DNA of 36,460 nt from Gammaproteobacteria bacterium (GCA_029884455.1 JAOUHU010000029.1:1-36460), one strand, 5' to 3'; positions 24,527 through 33,295 are shown, numbered from the stretch's first letter. Translations and numbers: made by a program. Notes: generated by a model not told the origin, from the sequence alone.

Positions 24527-25813
24527 ATGAACGTTGAGGACCTGTTCGGCAGCTTCCTGAGTCGCCTGAATCAGCGCCTGATGGCGTTTCCGGAGACATC
24601 GGACGCCACGACGCTGCCTGCGGCCGACCCGGACCAAAGCTACCTGCTGTACCTGCACGTTCCGTACTGCATGTCGCTGTGCCCATTCTGCTCTTTTCAT
24701 CGCGTCAGGTTTGATCACGATAGCGCCACAGGATATTTCAAAAGCCTGCGGCACGAGGTCAGGCTGCATGAGGACCTGGGCTACCACTTCGACGAGCTGT
24801 ATGTCGGTGGCGGCACACCGACGGTCCTGCCGGCCGAGCTCTTTCGCACCATCAGCGAGGTGCGCGAACGGCATGCAATTACCAGCGTGTCGGTAGAAAC
24901 CAATCCGGATCACTTGCGGCCGGACTCGCTGCAACTCCTGCAGGACGCGGGCGTCAACCGGCTGTCAGTTGGCGTGCAGAGTTTCGATGACGAGCTGTTG
25001 CAGGCCATGCATCGCTATGAGGCCTACGGTAGCGGGGCCGAGACCGCACAGCGGCTAAAGCAGGCCAGCGGCAGGTTTGACACTTTGAATGTTGACATGA
25101 TTTTTAACCTGCCGCAGCAGACCGCCGTGTCGTTGCGTCGTGATCTCGATATCCTGCTGGACGACGTGGGCGCAGACCAGGTGTCGTTCTATCCGCTAAT
25201 GGCGAGCGAAACAACGAGAGCGCTGATGTCGCGGACCATGGGCGCCCCCGGATCGACGCATGAACGCAAGTTTTACGAAATGATTGTCGAGCGCATGTTA
25301 AGTGCCGGTTACCAGCGAGCGTCCGCCTGGTGTTTCTCGCGTGCCGCGGGAATGCTGGATGAATACATTATTGATCACGATGAGTACGTCGGCCTCGGCA
25401 GTGGTGCGTTCAGCTATGTCGGCGGAAGCCTGTACGCAAGTGCCTTTGCCATCCAACAGTATGTGCGAATGGTCGAGTCGGGCTCGAGCGGCACCGTCAA
25501 CCGTCGTGTACTGTCGGAACGTGACCAGATGCGTTACTACCTGTTGATGCGACTGTTCGGCGGTTCGCTGCACAAGAATCAGGCGGAAGCGCACTTCAAC
25601 GGCAAGTTTCAGCAAAAACTCTGGCCGGAGCTGGCGGCATTGAAATCGGTCGGCGCGATCCGGCACAAGGGCGAAGCACTGCAGCTGACAGAGCGCGGGT
25701 ATTACCTATGGGTGATTCTCATGCGGGAGTTTTTTGGCGGCATCAACACGCTTCGTGAACAGGTACGACGCGACACCGTACAGGAGCAACCCGCACTACG
25801 TGCAAGGGAGTAG
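24527..25813 (+). CDS. HemN/HemW-like radical SAM protein
   Basis: A 428-residue radical SAM enzyme of the coproporphyrinogen III oxidase-like family. The [4Fe-4S] cluster motif CX3CX2C is C48, C52 and C55 in YLHVPYCMSLCPFCSF. It is followed by YVGGGTPTVLP near 90 and SVETNPDHL near 125, both typical of the family, and a C-terminal HemN-like region. It is not clearly HemN itself. Relatives include the haem chaperone HemW and haem-degrading HutW/ChuW. Lying 4 bases before a tetraheme cytochrome gene and within a haem-rich operon, it is likely to supply or handle haem for cytochrome maturation under low oxygen; this is inferred from context only. Confidence 0.85.
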   Translation: MNVEDLFGSFLSRLNQRLMAFPETSDATTLPAADPDQSYLLYLHVPYCMSLCPFCSFHRVRFDHDSATGYFKSLRHEVRLHEDLGYHFDELYVGGGTPTVLPAELFRTISEVRERHAITSVSVETNPDHLRPDSLQLLQDAGVNRLSVGVQSFDDELLQAMHRYEAYGSGAETAQRLKQASGRFDTLNVDMIFNLPQQTAVSLRRDLDILLDDVGADQVSFYPLMASETTRALMSRTMGAPGSTHERKFYEMIVERMLSAGYQRASAWCFSRAAGMLDEYIIDHDEYVGLGSGAFSYVGGSLYASAFAIQQYVRMVESGSSGTVNRRVLSERDQMRYYLLMRLFGGSLHKNQAEAHFNGKFQQKLWPELAALKSVGAIRHKGEALQLTERGYYLWVILMREFFGGINTLREQVRRDTVQEQPALRARE

Positions 25814-25817
25814 AGAC

Positions 25818-26456
25818 ATGGCGGAACAGGAACAGACATCGAAGTCCCGGATCTGGCACAAGCCGGCCAGCAAGTGGCTACTGGGAATCCCGCTCGGCGG
25901 ATTTGTGGCCTTTGGCCTGGGTGCCGTGGCGCTTGGCACCGTCAACTATGTGCTACACAAAACGAGCGAGACCGAGTTTTGCTATGCGTGTCATTCGCAC
26001 GATGCGTTTATCCGCCCGGAGTACGAAGCATCGAGCCACTTCATCAATGCGGCCGGCGTGCGCGCGGCTTGTGCCGACTGTCACCTGCCACACGACAACT
26101 GGTTCGAGCTGGTATGGACGAAAGCCGTGGTATCACTCGACATCGTTCCCGAACTGATGGGCAAGATCGACACCGCTGAGAAGTACGAGGCACATCGCGC
26201 CGAGTTGGCGGAGTCCGTCTGGCGGCAGTTCAAGTCGGATGATTCGAGGTTTTGCCGGAGCTGCCACAGTATTGCGGCGATGGATCTCGAAGCGCAGGGG
26301 CGCACGTCCGCAAGACGGCATACCCAGGCAGAACAGCGCGGTGAAACCTGTATCGACTGTCACTACGGCATCGTGCACAAGGAACCGGAGAACGCGGATC
26401 AGATCATGGACGCGATCGACGCAGAATTAGCCGGTGAGGGCGATGCAGCCGAGTGA
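25818..26456 (+). CDS. NapC/NirT-family tetraheme quinol-linked cytochrome c
   Basis: A 212-residue membrane-anchored cytochrome of the NapC/NirT/CymA family, which exchanges electrons between the quinone pool and periplasmic partners. One transmembrane helix (about 20-46) is followed by four CXXCH motifs at 55-59, 85-89, 146-150 and 178-182, with the family GVRAACADCH segment at the second. After haem 1 the sequence reads CYACHSH, so the site that is methionine in CXXCHXM relatives is H61. It has four haems, like CymA and NapC. It starts 4 bases after the radical SAM stop and overlaps frdC. It is the natural inner-membrane partner for MtrCAB, or a feeder to the fumarate reductase quinone pool. 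Confidence 0.9.
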   Translation: MAEQEQTSKSRIWHKPASKWLLGIPLGGFVAFGLGAVALGTVNYVLHKTSETEFCYACHSHDAFIRPEYEASSHFINAAGVRAACADCHLPHDNWFELVWTKAVVSLDIVPELMGKIDTAEKYEAHRAELAESVWRQFKSDDSRFCRSCHSIAAMDLEAQGRTSARRHTQAEQRGETCIDCHYGIVHKEPENADQIMDAIDAELAGEGDAAE

Positions 26457-27132
26457 AGCTCGCCGCGAGCTCTACCTTGAACTGCTGAGTGGTGCGAGCG
26501 GTGTCACGCTCGCGTTGTTCATGTGGGGCCACATGGTACTGGTCGGTTCCATCCTGACCGGCGAGCGCGGTTTCGACTGGCTCGCGGGACTGCTCGAGGA
26601 CTACTTCATCGCACAGCCTACGGTGGTCATTATCTTCCTGATGTTTCTACTGCATGCGGCGCTCGCGAGCCGCAAGATACCGTCGCAATTAACTGAACGC
26701 AGGCGTATGCGCAAGCTTGGGCAGGAACTGCCGCATGCGGAGTCGCTGCTCTGGATCTGGCAGGTGCGCACCGGCATGCTCATCCTGGTGCTCGGCAGCT
26801 TTCACCTGATCTTGCTCGGCATTGACGTGCTGACGCCGTTATTCGGTGAGCGCGCCGGTATCGAAGCCGCGAGCAGCGTTGCCAGGGTTCGCGGCGGACT
26901 CTGGATCCTGTACGCGCTGTTGTTAATTGCAGTCGAATTTCACGCCAGCGTCGGTCTGTATCGCGTTGCCATCAAGTGGGGTGCAGGACTGGCACTGTCG
27001 AGACCCGTGCTGCGCGGCATTGAACGCGTGCTGCTGTGGTTTTTCCTCGGCCTCGGCGTGCTCGTACTGCTGGTGCTCGCCAGGGTGATTGCGCCGCCCC
27101 TTGGCTTCCTGCTCACGGAATTACCGCCATGA
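26443..27132 (+). CDS. frdC: Fumarate reductase dihaem cytochrome b subunit
   Basis: A 229-residue membrane subunit with five hydrophobic helices of the Wolinella-type quinol:fumarate reductase. The four haem b ligand histidines are visible as H30, H71, H121 and H167 in FMWGHM, FLLHAA, GSFHLI and EFHASV. E165, two before the last histidine, matches the E-pathway glutamate (E180) of the Wolinella enzyme by spacing, and E52 matches its quinol-site glutamate E66. The start overlaps the NapC gene. ATG at 26443 was chosen, although a GTG at 26434 is possible; neither has a well-spaced Shine-Dalgarno. Its stop overlaps frdA (ATGA). Direction could be fumarate reduction or succinate oxidation. Confidence 0.87.
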   Translation: MQPSEARRELYLELLSGASGVTLALFMWGHMVLVGSILTGERGFDWLAGLLEDYFIAQPTVVIIFLMFLLHAALASRKIPSQLTERRRMRKLGQELPHAESLLWIWQVRTGMLILVLGSFHLILLGIDVLTPLFGERAGIEAASSVARVRGGLWILYALLLIAVEFHASVGLYRVAIKWGAGLALSRPVLRGIERVLLWFFLGLGVLVLLVLARVIAPPLGFLLTELPP

Positions 27133-29072
27133 CCGCAGAGCTCAGCACGACGGATGTCCTGGTCATCGGCGGCGGTCTGGCCGGCGAGCGTGCGGCGATA
27201 GCAGCTGCATCCGCAGGGCAAAGTGTGCTGATCCTGTCGCTCGTGCCGCCGCGCCGCAGCCACAGCTGCGCTGCCCAGGGTGGCATGCAGGCGGCGCTGG
27301 GCAACTGCGTTATGGCGGAGGGCGACAACCCGACCCTGCATTATCTCGATACAGTGCGCGGCTCGGATTGGGGTGCGGACCAGGAGGTCGTGCAGATATT
27401 CGCGGAGGAGGCGCCCATCGCCGTTCGCGAACTGGCCTATTTTGGCGTGCCCTGGACCCGCGTGCGCGGCGGTCCCAACAGCTATTTCATCAAGGGCAAG
27501 AGCGTCGAGATTGACGAACGCGCGGAAAACGACGGCCTGATCATGCATCGCGATTTTGGCGGCACGGCGAAGTGGCGCGCCTGTTACGCCGCCGCCGGCA
27601 CCGGGCATGCTGCACTGTATGCCGTTGACGGCGAGGTCGTGCGTCTCGGGGTGACGGTGCGTGATCGTGCCGAGGCCGTCGAACTGATCCACGATGGCCA
27701 CCGTTGCTGGGGTGCTGTGGCGCGCTGTCTTCGGACCGGTCGCCATTTTGCCATCGCTGCCAGGGCGACCATCATCGCGACCGGTGGTCATGGCCGGATT
27801 TACGGCAAGTACACCACCAACGCGACCATCAACGAAGGGACCGGTGCCGCAATTGCGCTGCAGACCGGCATCGTGCCGCTTGCCAACATGGAAGCCGTGC
27901 AGTTTCACCCGACGGCGCTGTCACCAAGCGGCATCCTGGTGACTGAAGGATGTCGCGGCGACGGTGCCTACCTGCTGGATCGCAACCTGCACCGCTTCAT
28001 GGTCGACGCCGAACCGGTGAAGCAGGAGCTTGCGAGCCGCGACGTCGTTTCGCGACATATGGAGCAACGCATGCGTGATGGCCTCGGCGTCGACACACCC
28101 TACGGTCCGCACCTTTGGCTGGATCTGCGGCACCTCGGTGAGCGACACCTGTTCACCAAGCTGCGTGAGGTGTTCGACATCTGCCAGGACTTTGTCGGCC
28201 TCAATCCGGCCAACGACCTGATTCCGGTGCAACCGATGCAACACTATTCGATGGGCGGGATTCGCGTGAACAAGGATGGCCAGGCATATAACCTGGCGGG
28301 CCTGTTTGCTGCGGGTGAGGCGGCCTGCTGGGATATGCACGGGTTCAACCGCCTGGGCGGCAATAGCCTGGCTGAGACCGTGGTGGCCGGCCGGATCGTC
28401 GGCCGGCACGCCGCCGAGTACGCTGCTGCCACGGCCCTTGAGCTGCCGACGCAACTCGCGTTCAGCTGCGTGAACGCGGCGGAGAGTCGCGCCCACGAAT
28501 GGCTGCAGCGCAGCGGCCGAGGCCCGACTGTGTACGAGATTCGTGATGCCATGGCTGAGACCATGATGCGCAAAGTGGGCATTTTCCGTAACGGGCCCGA
28601 CCTGGAAGAAGCCGTCGCCGACCTCGATGGCTTGTTGGCCGATTGCAATGTCGCCGTGTTGCGCTGCAAGGCACCCGGAATGAATCCCGAGTTGAGTTTT
28701 GCGCTGCGCCTGAAAGGCATGCTGCGGCTGGCGCTGATCACGGCGATGGGGGCACTTGCCAGGACCGAAAGCCGCGGCGCCCATTATCGTTCGGATTATC
28801 CGCTCAGAAATGACGCCGACTGGCTGCAGCGGACCCTGGTGCGCTGGCCAGCCGGTGCACTGGCGCCGGAGTTCAGCTACGAGCCCGTCGGTATCATCGA
28901 TGTGCCGCCGGGGCACCGCGGTTACGGCAGTGACAAGAGAATAGCCATGACGATGTCGATTGAGCAGTACAACAGTGATGTGCAACAGCAGCAAGCGCGG
29001 CACGGCCGGCTCGAGACGCGCGATCCGCCCGGCAGCCGCCTGCGCCCCGGCGAATGGGCAGGCCAATCATGA
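27129..29072 (+). CDS. frdA: Fumarate reductase/succinate dehydrogenase flavoprotein subunit
   Basis: A 647-residue catalytic subunit that interconverts fumarate and succinate. The dinucleotide-binding VIGGGLAGERAA lies at 12-23, and H45 in RRSHSCAAQGG is the histidine that binds FAD covalently. Later motifs include ATGGHGRIYG, MEAVQFHPTAL, the substrate-binding RDVVSR, MQHYSMGGI and MHGFNRLGGNSL. The MHGFNRLGGNS stretch and the ACWDMHG context resemble epsilonproteobacterial FrdA more than Escherichia coli FrdA. There is no twin-arginine signal, so the subunit is cytoplasmic. The start overlaps the frdC stop and the end overlaps frdB, giving a tight C-A-B operon. Confidence 0.93.
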   Translation: MTAELSTTDVLVIGGGLAGERAAIAAASAGQSVLILSLVPPRRSHSCAAQGGMQAALGNCVMAEGDNPTLHYLDTVRGSDWGADQEVVQIFAEEAPIAVRELAYFGVPWTRVRGGPNSYFIKGKSVEIDERAENDGLIMHRDFGGTAKWRACYAAAGTGHAALYAVDGEVVRLGVTVRDRAEAVELIHDGHRCWGAVARCLRTGRHFAIAARATIIATGGHGRIYGKYTTNATINEGTGAAIALQTGIVPLANMEAVQFHPTALSPSGILVTEGCRGDGAYLLDRNLHRFMVDAEPVKQELASRDVVSRHMEQRMRDGLGVDTPYGPHLWLDLRHLGERHLFTKLREVFDICQDFVGLNPANDLIPVQPMQHYSMGGIRVNKDGQAYNLAGLFAAGEAACWDMHGFNRLGGNSLAETVVAGRIVGRHAAEYAAATALELPTQLAFSCVNAAESRAHEWLQRSGRGPTVYEIRDAMAETMMRKVGIFRNGPDLEEAVADLDGLLADCNVAVLRCKAPGMNPELSFALRLKGMLRLALITAMGALARTESRGAHYRSDYPLRNDADWLQRTLVRWPAGALAPEFSYEPVGIIDVPPGHRGYGSDKRIAMTMSIEQYNSDVQQQQARHGRLETRDPPGSRLRPGEWAGQS

Positions 29073-29812
29073 GCGCAGCCGGGCCGACGCCAGCACGCCA
29101 GCTGCGTTTTGAAATTTTTCGCTATGACCCGGAAGACCCGGCATCGACGCCGCACATGCAGAGCTTCGAGCTCGAAGAGGCGCCGTACATGACACTCTAT
29201 ATCGCCCTCAACCAGCTACGCGAAAAACAGGATCCAAGCCTGCAATTTGATTTTGCGTGTCGTTCGGCGATCTGCGGTTCCTGCGGCATGCTGGTCAATG
29301 GGCGCCCGGCGCTCGGCTGCCGGACCCTGACTGCCGGGCTGCCTGATGTCATTCGCCTGCACCCCTTGCCGGTATTCAAGCTGATCGGTGATCTTTCCGT
29401 GGACACCGGCCGCTGGTTTCGGCAAATGGTGGAGGAGAACGAGGCCTGGATGCATGCCGCGCAGCCCTTCGATCCGCAGGCCCCGGAACAACGCATGGAC
29501 GACGACCTGGCACAGGCGATCTATGCCGGCGAGCGTTGCATCGAGTGCGGCTGCTGCGTGGCCTCCTGCGGTGTTGCGAATCTCAGGCCGGATTTCGCGG
29601 GTCCGGCCGGGCTGAACCGGATTGCGCGTTTCATGATGGACCCGCGCGATACGCGCAGTGATGCAGACTGGTTCGAAGTGGTATCGAACAGCGACGGCGT
29701 ATTCGGCTGCCTCGGCATGATGGCCTGCCACGACGTTTGCCCGAAGCAACTGCCGCTGCTGGAAGTCTATGCCTACTTGCGGCGCAAGATGCTCGCCACC
29801 GGCCTGCGCTGA
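29069..29812 (+). CDS. frdB: Fumarate reductase iron-sulfur subunit
   Basis: A 247-residue electron-transfer subunit with three clusters. The [2Fe-2S] cysteines are C64, C69, C72 and C84. The [4Fe-4S]/[3Fe-4S] region has C157, C160, C163 and C167 in CIECGCCVASC, then C214, C220 and C224 in CLGMMACHDVC. Spacing follows the Wolinella enzyme and identifies the quinone-proximal [3Fe-4S] cluster. The ATG overlapping the frdA stop was chosen; another ATG 15 bases upstream is possible. The stop is 11 bases from the convergent CBS-domain gene, and no terminator hairpin is visible there. Confidence 0.93.
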   Translation: MSAAGPTPARQLRFEIFRYDPEDPASTPHMQSFELEEAPYMTLYIALNQLREKQDPSLQFDFACRSAICGSCGMLVNGRPALGCRTLTAGLPDVIRLHPLPVFKLIGDLSVDTGRWFRQMVEENEAWMHAAQPFDPQAPEQRMDDDLAQAIYAGERCIECGCCVASCGVANLRPDFAGPAGLNRIARFMMDPRDTRSDADWFEVVSNSDGVFGCLGMMACHDVCPKQLPLLEVYAYLRRKMLATGLR

Positions 29813-29823
29813 TCCCCGCTTGT

Positions 29824-30228
29824 TCAGGGTTGGGATATTTCGGCCAGTGCGCGCAATACATCGCGGCGACTGATCTGGCCGACGAGCCGGTTGTCCTTCA
29901 TGACCGGGTAACGGCGCAATCCGGATTCCATGAACAGCTCCGCCAGATCGATGACGCTCATGCCTGCATCGACCGTCTTTACGTCGCTGACCATCAGGTC
30001 TGAGACCGGGCCGCCCGGCTCATGGTGATACGCCGCCGCCAGCACAACCTTCATGCAATCAAATTCGGACAACATGCCGACGAGGTTGCCGTGATCGTCG
30101 ACCACGGGTGCGCCCGCGATTCGGTGTTGGATCAGCTCATGGATAGCATCGAGCACATCCATCTCGGGTGTAAAGGTGACCAGTTTTCCGGACATGTAGT
30201 CCTTGACGAGTACAGATCTGAGCGGCAT
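29824..30228 (-). CDS. Two-CBS-domain protein downstream of nqrM
   Basis: A 134-residue cytoplasmic protein made of two CBS domains (about 8-62 and 75-130), marked by VKDYMSGKLVTFTPEMDVLDAI with PVVDDHGNLVGMLSE, then SDLMVSDVKTVDAGMSV with YPVMKDNRLVGQISRRD. CBS pairs bind adenine nucleotides and tune partner proteins. The ATG at 30228 is supported by AGGA six to seven bases upstream, and this site overlaps the nqrM stop codon, so expression is likely tied to the nqr operon. A role in sensing ATP/AMP or NAD(H) to adjust NQR is an inference. No catalytic domain is attached. Confidence 0.88.
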   Translation of the reverse strand: MPLRSVLVKDYMSGKLVTFTPEMDVLDAIHELIQHRIAGAPVVDDHGNLVGMLSEFDCMKVVLAAAYHHEPGGPVSDLMVSDVKTVDAGMSVIDLAELFMESGLRRYPVMKDNRLVGQISRRDVLRALAEISQP

Positions 30229-30236
30229 TTTCGTTC

Positions 30237-30416
30237 CTATATGTTCCTGGTGGGTCGATCGCGGCATGCATCGCTGCAAAGCTCGCAGCCTTGCCCGTTG
30301 ATGCCGCCACAGCTACCTTTAATCGGTTTGCGACCGGCGATGACACCGATGCTCATCAGGGCCAGCATAGCGCTGATGATGATGAAAGCCAGCAGCAGTG
30401 TTATCAGCAATGTCAT
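30237..30416 (-). CDS. nqrM: NqrM, iron delivery factor for Na+-NQR
   Basis: A 59-residue protein with one N-terminal transmembrane helix (about 2-24), then SIGVIAGRKPIKGSCGG and four cysteines at C36, C44, C47 and C51. This matches the NqrM (DUF539) family, which is needed to install the iron centre between NqrD and NqrE. The helix-RKPIKGSCGG-Cys pattern and the place right after apbE are diagnostic. It is somewhat shorter than the roughly 70-80 residues I recall for NqrM. Its ATG overlaps the apbE stop (ATGA), so translation is coupled. Confidence 0.88.
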   Translation of the reverse strand: MTLLITLLLAFIIISAMLALMSIGVIAGRKPIKGSCGGINGQGCELCSDACRDRPTRNI

Positions 30417-31450
30417 GGTTTGGCCAGCTCGCGTGCGAATCGGGTCGACATGCGCTCCTGCACACCAGCATCGGTACGCAATTGAAACAGCGCGGCAATA
30501 TCCTGCTGTTCGGCGAACTGCATGCCCTCGATGGGGCCGAGCACCAGTAATGCAGTTGCCAGTCCATCTGCAAGCGCCGTTGAGTCCGCAACCACGCTCA
30601 CCGCGGCGACGCTGTGCGACACAGGGTAGCCGCTGCGCGGATCGATGGTGTGAGAATAAATGCGTCCGTCATGCTCGAAGTAATTTCGATAATCGCCCGA
30701 GGTCGCCATGGACGCGTCACTCAGCTCGACGACCCGCGTAACGGAACTTGCGCCGCGGTGCGGCGCCTCGATGGCAATTGACCAGGGCTGGTTATGTGCA
30801 TTGCTGCCGGTGACGCGGATCTCGCCGCCGATTTCGACAAAGTAGTTGGACGCGCCGAAGTCGCTCAGCAAGCTGGCAATACGATCCACGGCGTAGCCCT
30901 TCGTATACGCGGAAAGATCGACATAGAGTGCCGGCAACGCCTTGGCGAGAGCGGGTACCGAGCAATCCGTTTGCAGGTGCTGGTTACCGGTCAACCGCAT
31001 GGCCTCGGCGATACGCTCGGCGCCCGGCGGCTGCGCAACTGTAATATCCGGACCAAATCCCCAAAGATTTACCAGCGGACCCACGGTGATGTCGAATGCG
31101 CCACCGGTGAGGTGGGACAAACCCTGTGCTGCCGCCACCACCGCGCATAGCTCTGCCGATACGACGAACCAGTCGCTGCCGCTATGCGCATTGAATCGCG
31201 ACAACTCGGAGTCCGGTCGATACGTGGACATCGATGCTTCGATTGACGCCAGCGTTTTCGTGACCTGGTCCTCGAGGGTGGTCATCGACACTCCATGCGG
31301 CGGTGCAACAAGCTGAATGCTGAATGTCGTTCCCATCGTCGCACCGGATAGTCGCGACACCGGGCGCTCGTCGACCGGTCGCTCGCAGGACAACAGCAGG
31401 GTCGGCAGCATGATCGCGAGCAGGACACGCAAACTATGCCCCGAAGTCAT
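30413..31450 (-). CDS. apbE: FAD:protein FMN transferase ApbE (lipoprotein)
   Basis: A 345-residue ApbE that attaches FMN through a phosphoester bond to threonines of NqrB and NqrC. The N-terminus is a lipoprotein signal with lipobox LLLSC near residue 22, so it acts on the periplasmic face. Family motifs are [21 protein letters not shown] and the metal/substrate segment [12 protein letters not shown]. The ATG at 31450, which overlaps nqrF by 17 bases, was preferred to a GTG six codons earlier. Neither has a clear Shine-Dalgarno, which fits translational coupling. Its targets, the SGAT motifs in NqrB and NqrC, are present in the same operon. Confidence 0.92.
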   Translation of the reverse strand: MTSGHSLRVLLAIMLPTLLLSCERPVDERPVSRLSGATMGTTFSIQLVAPPHGVSMTTLEDQVTKTLASIEASMSTYRPDSELSRFNAHSGSDWFVVSAELCAVVAAAQGLSHLTGGAFDITVGPLVNLWGFGPDITVAQPPGAERIAEAMRLTGNQHLQTDCSVPALAKALPALYVDLSAYTKGYAVDRIASLLSDFGASNYFVEIGGEIRVTGSNAHNQPWSIAIEAPHRGASSVTRVVELSDASMATSGDYRNYFEHDGRIYSHTIDPRSGYPVSHSVAAVSVVADSTALADGLATALLVLGPIEGMQFAEQQDIAALFQLRTDAGVQERMSTRFARELAKP

Positions 31451-32675
31451 CGAGCAAAATATTGTCACGCGTCACACCCAGATCGAGCAGCATGGCGATC
31501 ACGGCTGTATTCATCATCGGTGGCCCGCAAATATAGTATTCACAATCCTCGGGTGCCGGATGTGAGGACAGGTACTCGTCACGCAACACCTTGTGAATGA
31601 ATCCGACGTAGCCCGACCAGTTGTCTTCAGGGAGCGGCTCCGATAGTGCGATATGCCAGTCGAAGTTGTCGAAATCGGCGGCGAGCTTGTTGAATTCATC
31701 GACGTAAAACACTTCCTTGAGACTGCGACCGCCATACCAGAAGCTGATCTTGCGCGTGGTCTTAAGCCGCCTGAGCTGGTCAAAGATATGTGATCGCATC
31801 GGCGCCATGCCGGCACCGCCACCGATGAAGACCATTTCGCTGTTCGTATCCCTGGCATAAAACTCGCCGAATGGGCCGGAGATGGTTACCTGGTCGCCGG
31901 GTTTCAGGCTAAAGATGAATGACGAAATCTTGCCAGGCGGAATCCTGTCGTTCGCGCCCGGCGGTGGTGTCGCAATGCGCACATTAAGCTTGACGACGCC
32001 GCGTTCCAGAGGAAAGTTCGCCATCGAGTACGCGCGTGAGGTGATTTCGCTGACGGTCGACTCGAATCGCCACAGCTTGTAGCGGTCCCATTCGTTACGG
32101 AATCGCGCATCAATATCAAAATCGGAAAAACGCACGTGGTGCGGGGGACATTCGAGCTGAATGTAGCCGCCTGCCTTGAAATCCATGTCTTCGCCGCGTG
32201 GCAGAGCCAGTACCAGTTCCTTGATGAAACTCGCAACGTTGTTGTTCGACACCACACGGCAAACGTATTTCTGTACGCCGAAGACTTCATCGGGCACGCG
32301 GATGCGCATATCCTGCTTGACCGCGACCTGGCAAGACAGGCGCTCGTGATTGGCTGCCTCACGCTTGCTGATAATGGATGTTTCGGTCGGCAGGATGGCA
32401 CCGCCGCCTTCCAGCACCTGTACCCGGCACTGCCCGCAGGTGCCACCGCCGCCGCAGGCCGAGGCAACGAACATGCCGCTGTCGGCGAGGCCCTGCATCA
32501 GCTTCACGCCGACCGGCATCAATAGTTCCCGGTCACCGTTGACGATAACTTTCACCTTGCCGCTGGCTACCAGCCGCGAGCGCGCCAGCAGGATAACCAG
32601 CACCAGCAGCAGCACAATGGCGGCAAATAATCCGATGCCGAGGCCGACTGCCAGCAGCTTTGAGGTCCCCGCCAT
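31434..32675 (-). CDS. nqrF: Na+-NQR subunit F, NADH dehydrogenase
   Basis: A 413-residue subunit where NADH enters the complex. An N-terminal transmembrane helix (about 8-32) is followed by a plant-ferredoxin-like [2Fe-2S] domain with C74, C80, C83 and C115, four residues later than the Vibrio numbering. The ferredoxin-reductase-like part has the FAD motif RAYSMANF, the GPFGEF segment, the NAD-binding [11 protein letters not shown] and the C-terminal CGPPMMN. The ATG overlaps the nqrE stop as TGATG. It is the last structural gene of the operon and is followed directly by apbE. Confidence 0.95.
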   Translation of the reverse strand: MAGTSKLLAVGLGIGLFAAIVLLLVLVILLARSRLVASGKVKVIVNGDRELLMPVGVKLMQGLADSGMFVASACGGGGTCGQCRVQVLEGGGAILPTETSIISKREAANHERLSCQVAVKQDMRIRVPDEVFGVQKYVCRVVSNNNVASFIKELVLALPRGEDMDFKAGGYIQLECPPHHVRFSDFDIDARFRNEWDRYKLWRFESTVSEITSRAYSMANFPLERGVVKLNVRIATPPPGANDRIPPGKISSFIFSLKPGDQVTISGPFGEFYARDTNSEMVFIGGGAGMAPMRSHIFDQLRRLKTTRKISFWYGGRSLKEVFYVDEFNKLAADFDNFDWHIALSEPLPEDNWSGYVGFIHKVLRDEYLSSHPAPEDCEYYICGPPMMNTAVIAMLLDLGVTRDNILLDDFGA

Positions 32676-33283
32676 CAAAGCTGGATTCCCGAGAGTCCCA
32701 TGAAACCCAGCGACATCAGGCCAGCGATAATGAAGGTAATACCAAGCCCCTGAAGCCCGTCAGGTACATCGCTGTAACGCAACTTCTCACGAATACCGGC
32801 AAGTGCGATCAGCGCCACGGCCCAGCCGAAACCACTGCCCACGCCGTAGACGATGCTTTCCGGCAGGTTGTACTGGCGCTCCACCATGAACAGCGATCCA
32901 CCGAGAATCGCGCAGTTGACGGTAATCAACGGCAGGAAAATGCCGAGCGCGTTGTAGAGTCGCGAGAAATAGCGGTCGAGGAGCATTTCGAGGATCTGCA
33001 CCAGCGCGGCGATTACGCCGATGTAGCTGACGAGGCCGAGAAAACTCAGGTCGATGTCTGGCAGGCCCGCCCAAGCCAGCGCGCCATCGCTCAACAGGTA
33101 GCGATGCAGCAGGTGATTGACAGGGACCGTGATGGCCTGCACGCCGACTACAGCAAGGCCGAGCCCGATCGCAGTTTCAATGCGTTTGGATACCGCGAGG
33201 AAAGTGCACATGCCAAGAAAAAAGGTTAGCGCCAGGTTCTCGACGAAGGCTGCCTTAAGAAAAAGATTTACGTAGGCGTCGAT
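32675..33283 (-). CDS. nqrE: Na+-NQR subunit E, apparent ATC start
   Basis: A 202-residue membrane subunit with six predicted helices that, with NqrD, holds the iron centre in the membrane. Reading back from the internal ATG at 33211, conserved NqrE sequence continues for 24 codons: [20 protein letters not shown], then FFLG. With the start at 33283 the iron-ligand cysteines are C26 in [11 protein letters not shown] and C124 in VNCAILGG, agreeing with the family numbering. The codon at that point is ATC, overlapping the nqrD stop as TGATC; a CTG one codon earlier is the alternative. GGAGGT sits 6 bases upstream of ATC. Starting at the internal ATG would remove most of helix 1. A single-base change or sequence error from TGATG explains it best. 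Confidence 0.87.
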   Translation of the reverse strand: MDAYVNLFLKAAFVENLALTFFLGMCTFLAVSKRIETAIGLGLAVVGVQAITVPVNHLLHRYLLSDGALAWAGLPDIDLSFLGLVSYIGVIAALVQILEMLLDRYFSRLYNALGIFLPLITVNCAILGGSLFMVERQYNLPESIVYGVGSGFGWAVALIALAGIREKLRYSDVPDGLQGLGITFIIAGLMSLGFMGLSGIQL

Positions 33284-33295
33284 CAGAGCACCTCC
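33281..33295 (-). promoter_or_regulatory. Strong ribosome binding site and non-canonical nqrE start
   Basis: On the minus strand GGAGGT (33290-33295) is followed by six bases and then ATC (33281-33283). The spacing is ideal for initiation at ATC and too short (3 bases) for the CTG at 33284-33286. This site decides the nqrE start. Confidence 0.7.

Noticed and set aside
27921..29066. A 381-codon minus-strand frame inside frdA
   Set aside because: Antisense to a gene with full catalytic motifs; the protein is low in recognisable motifs and rich in R, A, H and Q as shadow frames are.
32675..33211. nqrE starting at the internal ATG (178 residues)
   Set aside because: This would cut off 24 conserved residues of helix 1 and start one residue before the essential cysteine; no ribosome binding site precedes it.
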